Assembly (NCBI RefSeq): GCF_945952095.1
Contig: NZ_CAMFHL010000006.1
Location: forward strand, 15,911-79,910
DNA: 64,000 nucleotides
DNA from: an uncultured Arsenicibacter sp.
GTDB lineage: Bacteria; Bacteroidota; Bacteroidia; Cytophagales; Spirosomataceae
Direction of reading: 5' to 3'
Made by a program: the position numbers and the translations under genes. Positions 33,413 to 42,771 of the stretch are shown in pieces. Position 1 is the first letter of the stretch, and every line of letters begins with the position of its first letter. The notes below the pieces were generated by a model. The model worked only from the letters and a program-made list of their open reading frames with translations. It searched no databases and was not told the DNA's origin.

Positions 33413-34099
33413 TTAAAAAATCCGGTAAGCCAGTGTAATCTGCCATGAGTTCAGCTTCTGCGAAAACTGCGCTGAACTCCCGGAAGGACCGAGGTCGATA
33501 GCGGCAATGTTCGAAATACTGCCTTCGCGTCGCACATCAAGCCCCAGGCGGCCAAGGTCGAGGCCAACGCCCAGCTGGTAACCATAGTACGCTTTCGCCC
33601 AGGCATCGTTCAGGCTGCCGGACGTATATTGCTTCAGGGCATCGCGCAGGTTCTGGTTATCGCCGACTTTAAACGACACCACCGGACCGGCTACCACACG
33701 GAGCGGACCGCCTTTTAAGCCTAACAGGATCGGTACGTCGAAACTGGTTGTGGTTACGTTAACCGTTTGGGTGCCTTCCGGCCGGACAATGTCGAACTGC
33801 CCTGATTTTGTCGAGTACAACAGTTCGGGCTGGATGTACAGGTTTTTACCGAAACGGGTATAAATCCCGAACGAAGTACCTGTGCGGCTATCCAGGCTTT
33901 GCCGGATATTATCCCGGATGACCTGCCCGTTTACACTGACCGCCGGGGACCCGTTCGCATTCAGCCGGGTTGTAACAAACTCACCAAACTTAAGCTGCGA
34001 TAAATTGACACCCCCTTTGATGCCAATCTGAAAACCACCCTGTGCAAATGAAACGGCAGGTAAAATCGCTATTAATACTAAAAGAAGGCTCTTCTTCAT
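33413..34099 (-). CDS. Outer-membrane beta-barrel (porin-like) protein
   Basis: The 228-residue protein has a signal peptide (MKKSLLLVLIAILPAVSFAQ) and repeated amphipathic strands, with GIKGGVNLSQL at the N-terminus and YGYQLGVGLDLGRLGLDVRRE and SWQITLAYRIF at the end, as in PorT-like/porin-family proteins of Bacteroidota. It ends in a phenylalanine, which is usual for barrels. Function is unknown. It is divergent from radA. Confidence 0.85.
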   Translation of the reverse strand: MKKSLLLVLIAILPAVSFAQGGFQIGIKGGVNLSQLKFGEFVTTRLNANGSPAVSVNGQVIRDNIRQSLDSRTGTSFGIYTRFGKNLYIQPELLYSTKSGQFDIVRPEGTQTVNVTTTSFDVPILLGLKGGPLRVVAGPVVSFKVGDNQNLRDALKQYTSGSLNDAWAKAYYGYQLGVGLDLGRLGLDVRREGSISNIAAIDLGPSGSSAQFSQKLNSWQITLAYRIF

Positions 34100-34329
34100 G
34101 TTTTTTCTGTTGTTTCGTCTATGACTGTTGACTTAACGTTTACCCCCATTCTCTGGTCTGCGAAACCAACTTATTTTGAGTAAACGGTGTTTTTCAATTG
34201 CCGGTAGATGCGGGTTAGGTGGCCAGCAAAACCCGAAAGGCGCCTGTTGGATACAGGATGCCGGATAAGGTTTAACGAGCCTCTGAAAAAATAAACCTAA
34301 CTTCTTTAGCGGTAACTAATCACTTAACA

Positions 34330-35709
34330 ATGGCTAAAATCAAAACCACTTATTTCTGCCAGCAGTGCGGGCATCAGTCGCCCAAATGGCTTGGCCGTTG
34401 CCCTTTGTGCGGCGAATGGAATACATTTGTCGAAGAACTGGTTCAGAAAGATGAACCCGAAAAAGGCAACTGGCGGGCATCCACCGGCATTACCAAAACG
34501 GCGGCAAAACCCAAAGCCATCCATGCCATTAACTACGAGGAGCAACCCCGTACGCTGACTACTGACGGGGAACTGAACCGCGTACTGGGTGGTGGTATTG
34601 TCCCCGGCTCGCTGGTGTTGATTGGCGGTGAACCCGGTATCGGTAAATCACCCCTGTTGCTCCAGATTGCCCTTAGTCTGAACGAGCAACGGGTGCTTTA
34701 TGTGTCGGGAGAGGAAAGTGAGATGCAGATTAAAATGCGGGCGGAACGGCTGCCGGCTGCACCTGCCAGTGATTGCCACATCATGACCGAAACATCGACG
34801 CAGAACATTTTCCGCGTGATTGAACACTTTGAACCGGAAGTATTGATTATTGACTCGATCCAGACTATGCATTCGTCGCTGGTTGAGTCGGGGGCGGGGA
34901 GTGTGTCGCAGGTGCGGGAGTGTACGGCCGAGTTTATGAAATATGCCAAGGACAGCGGGGTGCCGGTGTTCATGATCGGTCATATCACTAAAGAAGGTTC
35001 GCTGGCGGGGCCGAAAGTGCTGGAGCACATGGTCGATACCGTACTGACGTTTGAAGGTGACCGTCATACGACTTATCGTATCCTGCGGACAACCAAGAAC
35101 CGTTTCGGCAGCACATCCGAACTGGGCATTTACGAAATGCTGGGGTCGGGGCTGCGGCAGGTGACTAACCCGTCCGAAATTCTGATTTCGCAGCGGGAGG
35201 AGGCCCTGAGCGGGATCGCCATTGGGTCGATGATGGAAGGCAACCGGCCGCTGATGATCGAGATTCAGTCGCTGGTCAGCATTGCCAACTACGGAACGCC
35301 GCAGCGGAGCAGCACGGGCTTCGACAATAAGCGCCTGCAAATGCTGCTGGCCGTGCTTGAAAAACGGGGTGGTTTCCGGCTCGGGCAGCAGGACGTGTTC
35401 CTGAACGTGGCCGGCGGGCTGAAAGTCGAAGATCCGGCGATTGACCTGGCGGTGTGTGCGGCGATCGTGTCGAGCTACGAGGACGTGGCTATTCCGGCCT
35501 CGGCGGCGTTTGCGGCGGAGGTCGGACTGGGCGGTGAAATCCGCGCCGTTAACCGGATTGAGTCGCGGATTTCGGAGGCGGAAAAGCTGGGCTTCAACCA
35601 GATTTTTGTGTCGAAGTATAACCTGAAAGGCATCGACGTGAAGAACTACAAAATCGCGGTCCGGCCCGTGACGCGGCTGGATGAGGTGTTTCAGGCGGTG
35701 CTGATGTAG
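34330..35709 (+). CDS. radA: DNA repair protein RadA
   Basis: RadA is a branch-migration ATPase in recombination. The 459-residue protein has a C4 zinc finger (Cys10, Cys13, Cys24, Cys27), a RecA-like ATPase with Walker A GEPGIGKS (100-107), the RadA KNRFG motif at 256-260 and a Lon-like C-terminal domain (VEDPAIDLAVCAAI). The residue after Walker A Ser107 is Pro108 (GKSPLLLQ), where RadA proteins normally have Thr; the codon is CCC, one base from ACC. The family is otherwise intact, so activity may be affected by this change. Confidence 0.94.
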   Translation: MAKIKTTYFCQQCGHQSPKWLGRCPLCGEWNTFVEELVQKDEPEKGNWRASTGITKTAAKPKAIHAINYEEQPRTLTTDGELNRVLGGGIVPGSLVLIGGEPGIGKSPLLLQIALSLNEQRVLYVSGEESEMQIKMRAERLPAAPASDCHIMTETSTQNIFRVIEHFEPEVLIIDSIQTMHSSLVESGAGSVSQVRECTAEFMKYAKDSGVPVFMIGHITKEGSLAGPKVLEHMVDTVLTFEGDRHTTYRILRTTKNRFGSTSELGIYEMLGSGLRQVTNPSEILISQREEALSGIAIGSMMEGNRPLMIEIQSLVSIANYGTPQRSSTGFDNKRLQMLLAVLEKRGGFRLGQQDVFLNVAGGLKVEDPAIDLAVCAAIVSSYEDVAIPASAAFAAEVGLGGEIRAVNRIESRISEAEKLGFNQIFVSKYNLKGIDVKNYKIAVRPVTRLDEVFQAVLM

Positions 35710-35715
35710 TTTTTT

Positions 35716-35830
35716 CGCCACGAAGGCACCATGACGTGAAGAAGCACTAAGCTTTTACGTTTCTTCATGCTGTATGTCTTCGTGGCAACTGTTTCCTTGT
35801 GCTGCTTAGGTACTTTGAGCCTTTGTGGCA
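35716..35830. repeat. Intergenic repeat, family C copy 2 (CCACGAAGGCACC ... GCCTTTGTGGC)
   Basis: The arms GCCACGAAGGC and GCCTTTGTGGC are near-complementary, with inner copies such as CGTGGCAACTGTTTCCTTGTG. It lies between convergent radA and the PAP2 gene, and its right end overlaps the end of the PAP2 coding region. Confidence 0.65.
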
Positions 35831-36378
35831 GCAGAAAAACGCTTATATACCCATACACAACCGAAAGCAGCCAGCGTACCGATACCGGCTCCGGCCAATA
35901 CGTCGAGCGGGTAGTGCGCGCCGACATAGATACGGCTGTAGGAAACCAGTATGGCCCAGAAATATAAATACTTCACCCACGGGTAGCGATGGGCTATTAA
36001 AAGCGTCAGCACTGTCGCCATCGCAAAGGTGTTGGCCGCGTGTGAAGACGCAAAACCGTACAGACCACCGCACGGTAACACAGGATGAATCAGCGGTTGC
36101 AGCGCCTCTACATGGCAGGGGCGCGGCCGGAGCGTCAGGGGTTTTAAGATAGATGACGTAAGCTGATCGCCAAGGGCTACGGCAGCGGCAATGGTCAGGA
36201 TGATCCAGCCGCCCTGTTTCCGGAATTGCCAAATGAGCCATCCCGCCAGCAACAGGTAAAAGGGAATCCACGTATTCCGTTCGGTAAACCAGACCATGAT
36301 AGGGTCGAGCCAACCGGCGTAGTGGCGGTTCAAAAACAGAAAAAGATCGGTATCCAGTCGGAGAAGCACGTCAATCAT
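35806..36378 (-). CDS. PAP2-family membrane phosphatase
   Basis: The 190-residue protein has five or so membrane helices and the PAP2 catalytic motifs: KPLTLRPRP (about 79-87), SSHAANTFAM (about 110) and SRIYVGAHYPLDVL (about 147-160), with the conserved Lys, Arg and His residues. It probably dephosphorylates a lipid pyrophosphate such as undecaprenyl pyrophosphate or phosphatidic acid. Its last nine residues (SAATKAQST) are encoded by the family C repeat, so the tail is probably a late addition. A -7 element at 36386-36393 lies only 8 bases above the start, suggesting a very short or absent leader. Confidence 0.9.
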   Translation of the reverse strand: MIDVLLRLDTDLFLFLNRHYAGWLDPIMVWFTERNTWIPFYLLLAGWLIWQFRKQGGWIILTIAAAVALGDQLTSSILKPLTLRPRPCHVEALQPLIHPVLPCGGLYGFASSHAANTFAMATVLTLLIAHRYPWVKYLYFWAILVSYSRIYVGAHYPLDVLAGAGIGTLAAFGCVWVYKRFSAATKAQST

Positions 36379-36385
36379 CGTGGCG

Positions 36386-36393
36386 CAAAGGTA
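36386..36393 (-). promoter_or_regulatory. -7 element of the PAP2 gene
   Basis: TACCTTTG on the minus strand matches TAnnTTTG exactly. The expected start of transcription near 36379 would be almost at the ATG (36378), so the mRNA may be leaderless. Confidence 0.55.
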
Positions 36394-36417
36394 AACAAGC
36401 CAAACGAAAACACGGAC

Positions 36418-37236
36418 TTATCGGGCCAGTTGCGTATCGAGCCAGCCGGTCATGTAGGCCAAAACAGCTTGCTGTTCCGGCTCATTGTGGATTTCGTGAT
36501 AGAGGCCGTCCCATGTTTTAAACGTCAGTAATGCCTTATTCCCGTTTTTATAAAGTGCTTTTGACCCATCCGGACCGGCAATTTTGTCGGCTGTACCGTG
36601 CATGATTAGTGTTGGGACCTGAATGTCGGCGGCATGGTCGATGGCGTATTGCTGCGCTTCATAGGCTCCGAAAAACCAGCCGGGGGTAATGACGCTATGA
36701 TTTAGTTTGTCGGCTTTATAAGCGGCTACCACGGCCGGATCACGGGAAACCGCCGACACGTCGAGCTTCGACGAAACCTGGATCGACGGCAGGATGTTGC
36801 GCATTGTTTTGGCCAGCCAGATTTCAAACTTCGGTAGTTCATAAGGCACTTTCAGCCACGCCCCCTGTACAACCGCGCCCTTGATCTGGGGCTGGCGACG
36901 AATCAGAAAGTTGGCCAGGATGTTGCCACCCATCGAATGCCCGAACAGAAAGACGGGCAGTTCGGGGTATTCGGTCCGCGTAAAGTCGAGGAGGGTCTGG
37001 ACGCTGTCGAGCAGGGTGTCATACCGGTCAACATGGCCGCGTTTGCCTTGCGTCTGACCATGGCCGGGCAGGTCGTATGCCGTTACTGCATAGCCGTGGC
37101 TGTTCAGGAATGCCGCCACGTGGGCATACCGCCCGGAGTGTTCTCCGAAGCCATGCACAATACCGACAACCGCTTTGGGCTGGTCAACCGCCCAGTGCCG
37201 GGCAAACAGATGAGTCTGGCGAAAAGGGAGAAGCAT
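36418..37236 (-). CDS. Alpha/beta hydrolase (monoacylglycerol lipase-like)
   Basis: The 272-residue protein shows the alpha/beta hydrolase fold: VGIVHGFGEHSGRY (oxyanion region HGFGEH), the nucleophile elbow FGHSMGG with Ser96 or so, a late Asp in MHGTADKIAGPDGS and the catalytic His in YHEIHNEPE. It resembles monoacylglycerol lipase/lysophospholipase. It has no signal peptide. It is on the same strand as trpS, 170 bases downstream of it, across a family A repeat. Confidence 0.88.
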   Translation of the reverse strand: MLLPFRQTHLFARHWAVDQPKAVVGIVHGFGEHSGRYAHVAAFLNSHGYAVTAYDLPGHGQTQGKRGHVDRYDTLLDSVQTLLDFTRTEYPELPVFLFGHSMGGNILANFLIRRQPQIKGAVVQGAWLKVPYELPKFEIWLAKTMRNILPSIQVSSKLDVSAVSRDPAVVAAYKADKLNHSVITPGWFFGAYEAQQYAIDHAADIQVPTLIMHGTADKIAGPDGSKALYKNGNKALLTFKTWDGLYHEIHNEPEQQAVLAYMTGWLDTQLAR

Positions 37237-37241
37237 AGTTT

Positions 37242-37404
37242 AAAGAGCGAAAGAGTGAAAGAGTGGCCGCTTACGCGGCAAAAGAGCGAATTTTTAACAC
37301 TATGACCATGAACACCGGAAAAGAAGCCTGATTGATTGTTTTTTGCAGTAAACCTTTCGCTCTTTCACTCTTTCGTTCTTTCGCCGCGCGGCGGCCGCTC
37401 TTTA
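37242..37404. repeat. Intergenic repeat, family A copies 4 and 5 in inverted orientation
   Basis: AAAGAGCGAAAGAGTGAAAGAG with GGCCGC...GCGGC at 37242-37280 and the opposing CTTTCGCTCTTTCACTCTTTCG with GCCGCGCGGCGGCCGC at 37353-37404 form a large imperfect inverted repeat between trpS and the hydrolase gene. Confidence 0.75.
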
Positions 37405-37405
37405 A

Positions 37406-38386
37406 TCAGTTGTATCCCAGAACGGTCCGGACGCGTTCGATGGTGTGAGCAGCGATAGCGCGGGCTTTTTCTTCGCCGACCCGTAGCTCGTGTTCGAGGG
37501 CATCCGGGTTCTCGTTATAGTAGTAGTTAAACTGCTCACGTTCGGTCGCAAAACGGGTAATGATCAGTTCATACAGCTCCTTCTTGGCGTGGCCGTAGCC
37601 ATAGCCGCCCGCCAGGTATTTCTGCCGCATGGCCTCCGTTTGCTCCGGCGTGGCGATCAGGGCGTACAACTGGAACGTTATATCGGTATCCGGGTTTTTC
37701 GGTTCTTCCAGCGGCGTTGAATCCGACAGAATCTTTTTGATGACCTTATACAGGTCATTGGCCGGCTGGAAAATGTCGATGTAGTTGCCGTACGACTTGC
37801 TCATTTTCTGACCGTCGATGCCCGGAATAGTCATGATCCGTTCATCGATTCTGGCTTCCGGCACCACAAAAACCTCCTGATTGTAATGGTTATTGAAGGC
37901 GCTGGCAATGTCGCGGGTAATTTCCAGATGCTGACGCTGGTCCTTGCCGACCGGCACCAGATTGGCATTGTACAACAGAATGTCGGCGGCCTGCAGGACC
38001 GGATAGGTAAACAGACCGGTGTTTACGGCTGACGGAGAACGCTCGGCTTTATCCTTAAATGATGTTGCGTTCTGCAACATCGGCATCGGTGTAAAGCAGT
38101 TGAGGTACCAGGCCAGTTCGGTATGCTCCGGCACCCGCGATTGCCGCCAGAACGTTGTCCGGACGGTGTCAAGGCCAAATGCCAGCCAGGTAGCGGCAAT
38201 GGCCCGTGTAAACTCCCGGCGCGTTTCGCCGTCGCGGAGAGTCGTTAGGGAATGCAGATCGGCAATGAACAGAAACGAGTCGTTGCCCTCCTGACGGGAT
38301 AATTCAATAGCCGGCACAATGGCCCCCAGAAGATTACCTAAGTGAGGGCGGCCACTGCTTTGAATACCTGTTAATATGCGTGCCAT
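37406..38386 (-). CDS. trpS: Tryptophan-tRNA ligase
   Basis: The 326-residue class I synthetase charges tRNA-Trp. Visible signatures are the HIGH-like motif GRPHLGNLLGA at about 12-22, LLYNANLVPVGKDQ and the KMSKS loop MSKSYGNYIDIF. The C-terminal end DALEHELRVGEEKARAIAAHT is typical. The start MARILTGIQSSGRPHLG at 38386 is the family N-terminus. It lies downstream of maeB, separated by a family D repeat. Confidence 0.96.
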   Translation of the reverse strand: MARILTGIQSSGRPHLGNLLGAIVPAIELSRQEGNDSFLFIADLHSLTTLRDGETRREFTRAIAATWLAFGLDTVRTTFWRQSRVPEHTELAWYLNCFTPMPMLQNATSFKDKAERSPSAVNTGLFTYPVLQAADILLYNANLVPVGKDQRQHLEITRDIASAFNNHYNQEVFVVPEARIDERIMTIPGIDGQKMSKSYGNYIDIFQPANDLYKVIKKILSDSTPLEEPKNPDTDITFQLYALIATPEQTEAMRQKYLAGGYGYGHAKKELYELIITRFATEREQFNYYYNENPDALEHELRVGEEKARAIAAHTIERVRTVLGYN

Positions 38387-38399
38387 GTAACGAAAAGTG

Positions 38400-38479
38400 A
38401 ATGGATAATGTAAAATGTATAATGAACAATGCCTTTGCCGGGGCCACCATTATACAGTTTACATTATCCATTATCCATT
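38400..38479. repeat. Intergenic repeat, family D copy 1 (AATGGATAATGTAAA)
   Basis: A perfect 15-bp inverted repeat (38400-38414 with 38458-38472), with ATGTATAATG/CATTATACAG inside and a second TTATCCATT word outside. A second member lies at 63336-63428. Confidence 0.8.
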
Positions 38480-38485
38480 AAAAAT

Positions 38486-40753
38486 TTATTTGCCTTGTGC
38501 CTCTACAACGGCGATGGCCACCATGTTTACGATTTCGCGTTCTGAAGAGCCCAGCTGCAATACGTGAACCGGCTTCCGCAGACCCAGCAGAATCGGGCCG
38601 ATGGCATCAAAACCGGCTGCTTCCGACATCAGGTTGTAGGCGATGTTCGAGGCCGACAGGTTCGGGAAGATCAGCGTGTTGGCGCCTTCTTCGACCAGCT
38701 TGCTGAACGGATGGTTCTGGCGCAGCAGTTCGGTATTGAACGCTAAGTGGGCCTGAATTTCGCCGTCGACAATCATGTCCGGATGCTTTTTGTGCAGCAG
38801 ATCAACGGCCTTATTCATCTTCTCGGCATCATCGCCCTTGGCTGAGCCGAAGTTCGAGTACGTTACCAGTGCAATACGCGGCTTGATGTTGAAGCGTTCA
38901 ACGGCGCGGGCGGTCATCTCCGTGATTTCCACAATTTCTTCCGCCGTCGGGTTAAAGTTAACCGTTGTATCCGAGAAGAACAGCGGGCCGCGCTTGGTCA
39001 GCATGATGTACATACCGGCCACTTTCTGGACACCGGGCTCCTTACCGATCACCTGCAGGGCCGGACGGATGGTGTCCGGATAGTTGCGGGTCAGACCGGA
39101 GATCAGCGCATCGGCCTCACCGGTTTCGACCATCATCGCCCCGAAGTAGTTGCGGTAATACATCAGTTTGCGGGCTTCGCGGGCGCTGACACCTTTCCGC
39201 TGACGCTTCTGATAGAATCCGTCCGCGAATTTGTTAATCAGTTCTTCCTGCTCCGGTGAACGGGGATCGAGGATCGGCGTATCGCCCAGGTCGAGGTTGT
39301 TCTGTGCAATCAGGTCGCGGATCAGTTCCTGCTCACCCAGCAGAATCGGGTACGCAATGCCTTCGTCGCGCACCTGCTGGGCGGCCTTCAGTACTTTCAG
39401 GTTCTCGGCATCGGCAAATACCACCCGCTTCGGATTGGTTTTTGCCTTGTTAATGATCACGCGCGAAATCCGGTTGTCCTGACCGAGGCGGCGGGCCAGC
39501 TGACCTTCGTAGGCTTCCCAGTCGGTAATCGGATTTTTGGCAACACCGGATTCCATCGCTGCTTTGGCAACGGCCGGGGCAACGGTTTGCAGCAGACGCG
39601 GGTCAACCGGTTTCGGAATGATGTAGGTCCGGCTGAACATCAGGTTGTCGGTGCCGTAAGCCATGTTCACGAGGTCGGGAACCGGTTTTTTCGCCAGTTC
39701 GGCCAATGCACGGACAGCTGCCAGCTTCATCGGCTCGTTGATTTCGGTGGCACGGACGTCGAGGGCACCCCGGAAAATGTACGGGAAGCCCAGTACGTTA
39801 TTCACTTGGTTCGGGTAATCCGAACGGCCGGTTGCCATGATAATGTCCGGCCGGGCTTCAATCGCCTCTTCGTAGCTGATTTCCGGTGTCGGGTTGGCCA
39901 TTGCAAACACAATCGGGTCATTGGCCATGGTTTTTACCATTGCCTGACTAACGGTGTTGCCTTTCGACAGACCGATGAATACATCGGCGCCCACAAACGC
40001 TTCTTCCAGCGTGTTCAGGTCACGTGAGGTCGCGAAGATGCTCTTCCGTTCGTCGAGGTCGGTACGGTCAGCGCGGATTACGCCTTTGCTGTCGCACATG
40101 ACCACGTTTTCGACGTTGGCACCCAGCGCTACGTAGAGTTTCGAGCACGAAATAGCCGAAGCTCCCGCACCGTTCACCACGATTTTAACCTCTTCGATTT
40201 TCTTGCCGACCAGTTCGAGGGCGTTCAGCAGGGCCGCACCGGAAATAATGGCGGTACCATGCTGATCATCGTGCATGATCGGAATGTTCAGTTCTTTTTT
40301 CAGGCGCTCTTCGATCTCAAAGCACTCCGGTGCTTTGATGTCTTCGAGGTTAACGCCGCCAAACGTAGGTTCCAGAATCTTAACGGTTCTGACAAACTCA
40401 TCTACGTTTTTGGTATTCAGCTCAATGTCGAATACGTCGATGTCGGCGTAGATCTTGAAGAGCAGGCCTTTTCCTTCCATTACCGGTTTACCGGCTTCGG
40501 GGCCAATATCGCCCAGACCCAGCACGGCCGTACCGTTAGAGATTACGGCGACCAGGTTGCCTTTGGCGGTATATTTATAAACGTCTTCCAGGTTGTCGGC
40601 AATGGCAAGACAAGGTTCGGCTACGCCTGGTGAGTAGGCCAGCGACAGATCGCGCTGTGTATTGTACTCTTTGGTAGGAACGACCTCCAGTTTGCCCGGA
40701 CGGCCTTTTGCGTGATATTCGAGCGCGTCTTCGCGCCGGATTTTCTTCTGCAT
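38486..40753 (-). CDS. maeB: NADP-dependent malic enzyme, MaeB type
   Basis: The 755-residue protein decarboxylates malate to pyruvate. It has the malic N-terminal domain (LSLAYSPGVAEPCLAI), an NAD(P)-binding Rossmann domain (KIVVNGAGASAIS) with the catalytic-site Lys/Asp region MHDDQHGTA, and a C-terminal phosphotransacetylase-like domain (about 430-755) that is found in MaeB enzymes and allows acetyl-CoA control. The ATG at 40753 is preferred over the GTG at 40759. A near-match to the -7 element, TACCTTCG on the minus strand, is at 40784-40791. Confidence 0.95.
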   Translation of the reverse strand: MQKKIRREDALEYHAKGRPGKLEVVPTKEYNTQRDLSLAYSPGVAEPCLAIADNLEDVYKYTAKGNLVAVISNGTAVLGLGDIGPEAGKPVMEGKGLLFKIYADIDVFDIELNTKNVDEFVRTVKILEPTFGGVNLEDIKAPECFEIEERLKKELNIPIMHDDQHGTAIISGAALLNALELVGKKIEEVKIVVNGAGASAISCSKLYVALGANVENVVMCDSKGVIRADRTDLDERKSIFATSRDLNTLEEAFVGADVFIGLSKGNTVSQAMVKTMANDPIVFAMANPTPEISYEEAIEARPDIIMATGRSDYPNQVNNVLGFPYIFRGALDVRATEINEPMKLAAVRALAELAKKPVPDLVNMAYGTDNLMFSRTYIIPKPVDPRLLQTVAPAVAKAAMESGVAKNPITDWEAYEGQLARRLGQDNRISRVIINKAKTNPKRVVFADAENLKVLKAAQQVRDEGIAYPILLGEQELIRDLIAQNNLDLGDTPILDPRSPEQEELINKFADGFYQKRQRKGVSAREARKLMYYRNYFGAMMVETGEADALISGLTRNYPDTIRPALQVIGKEPGVQKVAGMYIMLTKRGPLFFSDTTVNFNPTAEEIVEITEMTARAVERFNIKPRIALVTYSNFGSAKGDDAEKMNKAVDLLHKKHPDMIVDGEIQAHLAFNTELLRQNHPFSKLVEEGANTLIFPNLSASNIAYNLMSEAAGFDAIGPILLGLRKPVHVLQLGSSEREIVNMVAIAVVEAQGK

Positions 40754-40799
40754 GGGCACTTAATCAAGGATGGTTTCGTAGCGCGAAGGTACAGAAAAA

Positions 40800-41870
40800 C
40801 TAATTGCCCGAAGCGGATTGATTTATCCGGAGAAGGATTTGTCGCATTTGGTGACGGTCGATCCAGACCCAACATGTCCAGGCAATTAGCAGGCCTGCAA
40901 CCGCTCCCAATACCCAGAGAACCGGCCGCGTATGGGTATCCGCGTGAGGGGGTGTATTTGCCTTTAGCACCAAACGGGAATTGTTTATGGCAGCCTCAAT
41001 CCGGAAGACGTCAATTTGTGTAAAGTCATCGACCTTATCGCCAAATGTCAACGCCTCTGTACCGGCCAGTTTTTTGGCAAAGTCTTCTTCCCGGATGGTC
41101 AGCAGAACCGGCTGGCCCGGACCCGTCAGCCGGAGAAGGGTAAGTACCTCATCGCCGAATTCTTTTTTTGTGGCGCCAAACGAAAAGCGGGGAAATTCGT
41201 TCAGCCGGAAGGAGACACCCAGCGGCCTGCCTTTACCCGACTTCACGATCCGGACCTCATTGACGGTGGCCTGTAGCTGGTGTGTCCGGTTGCTCTGTGT
41301 TGCCGGCGTATAGGCCGCATAGCCCAGCCACACCAGTCCGGCGATAAACGCAACATAGCCCAGCACAGCGATGCGCAGTAACCTGGTTTCGGTCGTATTA
41401 AGACCCTGCCGGAACGGGACTGGTTGCCCGAATTGCGTCAGGAGTTCTTTTAACTGGTTATAATCTGCGTAGTAAGTTTCCAGAATGCTGAACCAGTCGT
41501 CATGGGTATAAATGGTCAGCTGTTTTTTGTCAGGGGTTGATTTGCCACCGGCGGCCTGTTCATTATAGCCCAGGATGTCGTCGAACCGGATTTGGGTACG
41601 TTGCCCGAACCCTTTCCGGACCAGCAACTGATTGCCGGATACCCTGACTGATACGGTTACAAACAACGGAAAGGTCAGGAGCAGGAGCAAGGCCGGCAGC
41701 AAGACGCCCAGCCACCGGAGAGCCGGTACGAGGTTGGGAAACGGTTGGGCAGAAAGCGGCCTCAACGCCAGCACGATCATGCCGGCTACGGTCAGGAAAA
41801 GCAGGTACGTGAACAGGTAGCCCGTAAACTTCATGCGGTATGTGCGGGGCGGTACGGATAGCGTGATCAT
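40800..41870 (-). CDS. Uncharacterised membrane protein (four TM)
   Basis: The product of about 356 residues has two N-terminal TM segments, one near 158-180 (IAVLGYVAFIAGLVWLGYAA) and one at the C-terminus (VLWVLGAVAGLLIAWTCWVW), with soluble stretches between. I recognise no family. The start at 41870 (MITLSVPP) or 41834 (MKFTGYLF) is more plausible than the frame from 41921. It is on the same strand as the next two genes and may form a group of membrane proteins. Confidence 0.55.
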   Translation of the reverse strand: MITLSVPPRTYRMKFTGYLFTYLLFLTVAGMIVLALRPLSAQPFPNLVPALRWLGVLLPALLLLLTFPLFVTVSVRVSGNQLLVRKGFGQRTQIRFDDILGYNEQAAGGKSTPDKKQLTIYTHDDWFSILETYYADYNQLKELLTQFGQPVPFRQGLNTTETRLLRIAVLGYVAFIAGLVWLGYAAYTPATQSNRTHQLQATVNEVRIVKSGKGRPLGVSFRLNEFPRFSFGATKKEFGDEVLTLLRLTGPGQPVLLTIREEDFAKKLAGTEALTFGDKVDDFTQIDVFRIEAAINNSRLVLKANTPPHADTHTRPVLWVLGAVAGLLIAWTCWVWIDRHQMRQILLRINQSASGN

Positions 41871-41939
41871 AACATTGGTCTGGTTTTGATCAAAAATAAG
41901 TAACCCGCCGTATCCGCGCAACCGGTACCGGATGGGTGG

Positions 41940-42662
41940 TTAGTTTGCGGGACGACCTTGTGTCAGCTGGCGAATGGCGGCCACATGACACAGGGCTACC
42001 ATGGGTACAACAAACCCCGGCAGCCACACAAAGGGGAACTTCAGAATACCGACGTTCGGCTGGTCAAAATTGAACTGCTGCACGGCAGTAGGAGCCGACA
42101 GGAAGGCAATCGTGACAATGTTGATCAACAGGAGCAGGGCAAGCAGGTTCCAGACCAGCAGTGCGCGCCTTGACACTACCTGTTTGCGGAACACCAGCCA
42201 GCCGATGACGGGAGCGGTCAGGCCCGACAGTATATCCGGATTCAGGCCCTCGAAGGTCATCATTTGCGGTACTTGCCGGTCTAAAAACAGTCCCAGCAAC
42301 ACCAGTTCGACGGGGATGCGGATAAGGTGAAAATACGTGATGGAGCGGAGTGGCAATGCATCCAGAAACCGCTTACCGGCAGGGGTGACGGTCAGGGCAA
42401 TCAGACTGGTAAAGACCGGCACAACGACCAGTATGAGACGCGGGGGGATAGCCGACAGATTCACGAAAAAATCATTGGCCGCCAGCGTGCCGGTGAGCGT
42501 CAGCCAGCCAATGGCCAGACTGGTGAACCATACTGCCTTTTTCGGGCGTGTGTTGCGTAAAAGGTGGTAGAAAAAGAGGAGTGAAATGATGGTGATCAGG
42601 ACAAAACTTACCACAAGCCATACCGGTGGCTGCTGCGAAAGTGCTGAAAGGTCAGGTGTCAT
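41940..42662 (-). CDS. Uncharacterised seven-helix membrane protein
   Basis: The 240-residue protein has about seven hydrophobic segments (WLVVSFVLITIISLLFFYHLL, FTSLIALTV, SLAIGWLTLTGT and others) and few charged stretches, so it is an integral membrane protein. No family motif is recognised. It lies 69 bases upstream (in transcription) of the previous gene. Confidence 0.6.
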   Translation of the reverse strand: MTPDLSALSQQPPVWLVVSFVLITIISLLFFYHLLRNTRPKKAVWFTSLAIGWLTLTGTLAANDFFVNLSAIPPRLILVVVPVFTSLIALTVTPAGKRFLDALPLRSITYFHLIRIPVELVLLGLFLDRQVPQMMTFEGLNPDILSGLTAPVIGWLVFRKQVVSRRALLVWNLLALLLLINIVTIAFLSAPTAVQQFNFDQPNVGILKFPFVWLPGFVVPMVALCHVAAIRQLTQGRPAN

Positions 42663-42771
42663 GTCGTTGCTGGTTTATAAGATATGCCGGCAAAACAATG
42701 GCTTGCGCGCAACGATACATCATGGACTTACAGGAAGATAGCTGAATGGTACCGGAATAGGGGCTGAATGG

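Noticed and set aside
34648..35721. Long antisense frame opposite radA
   Set aside because: radA is fully supported by motifs; the antisense product is Arg/His-rich and has no family features.
37242..37404. CRISPR-like array made of GAAAGAG words
   Set aside because: Units are irregular, there are no unique spacers of constant length and no cas genes are near.
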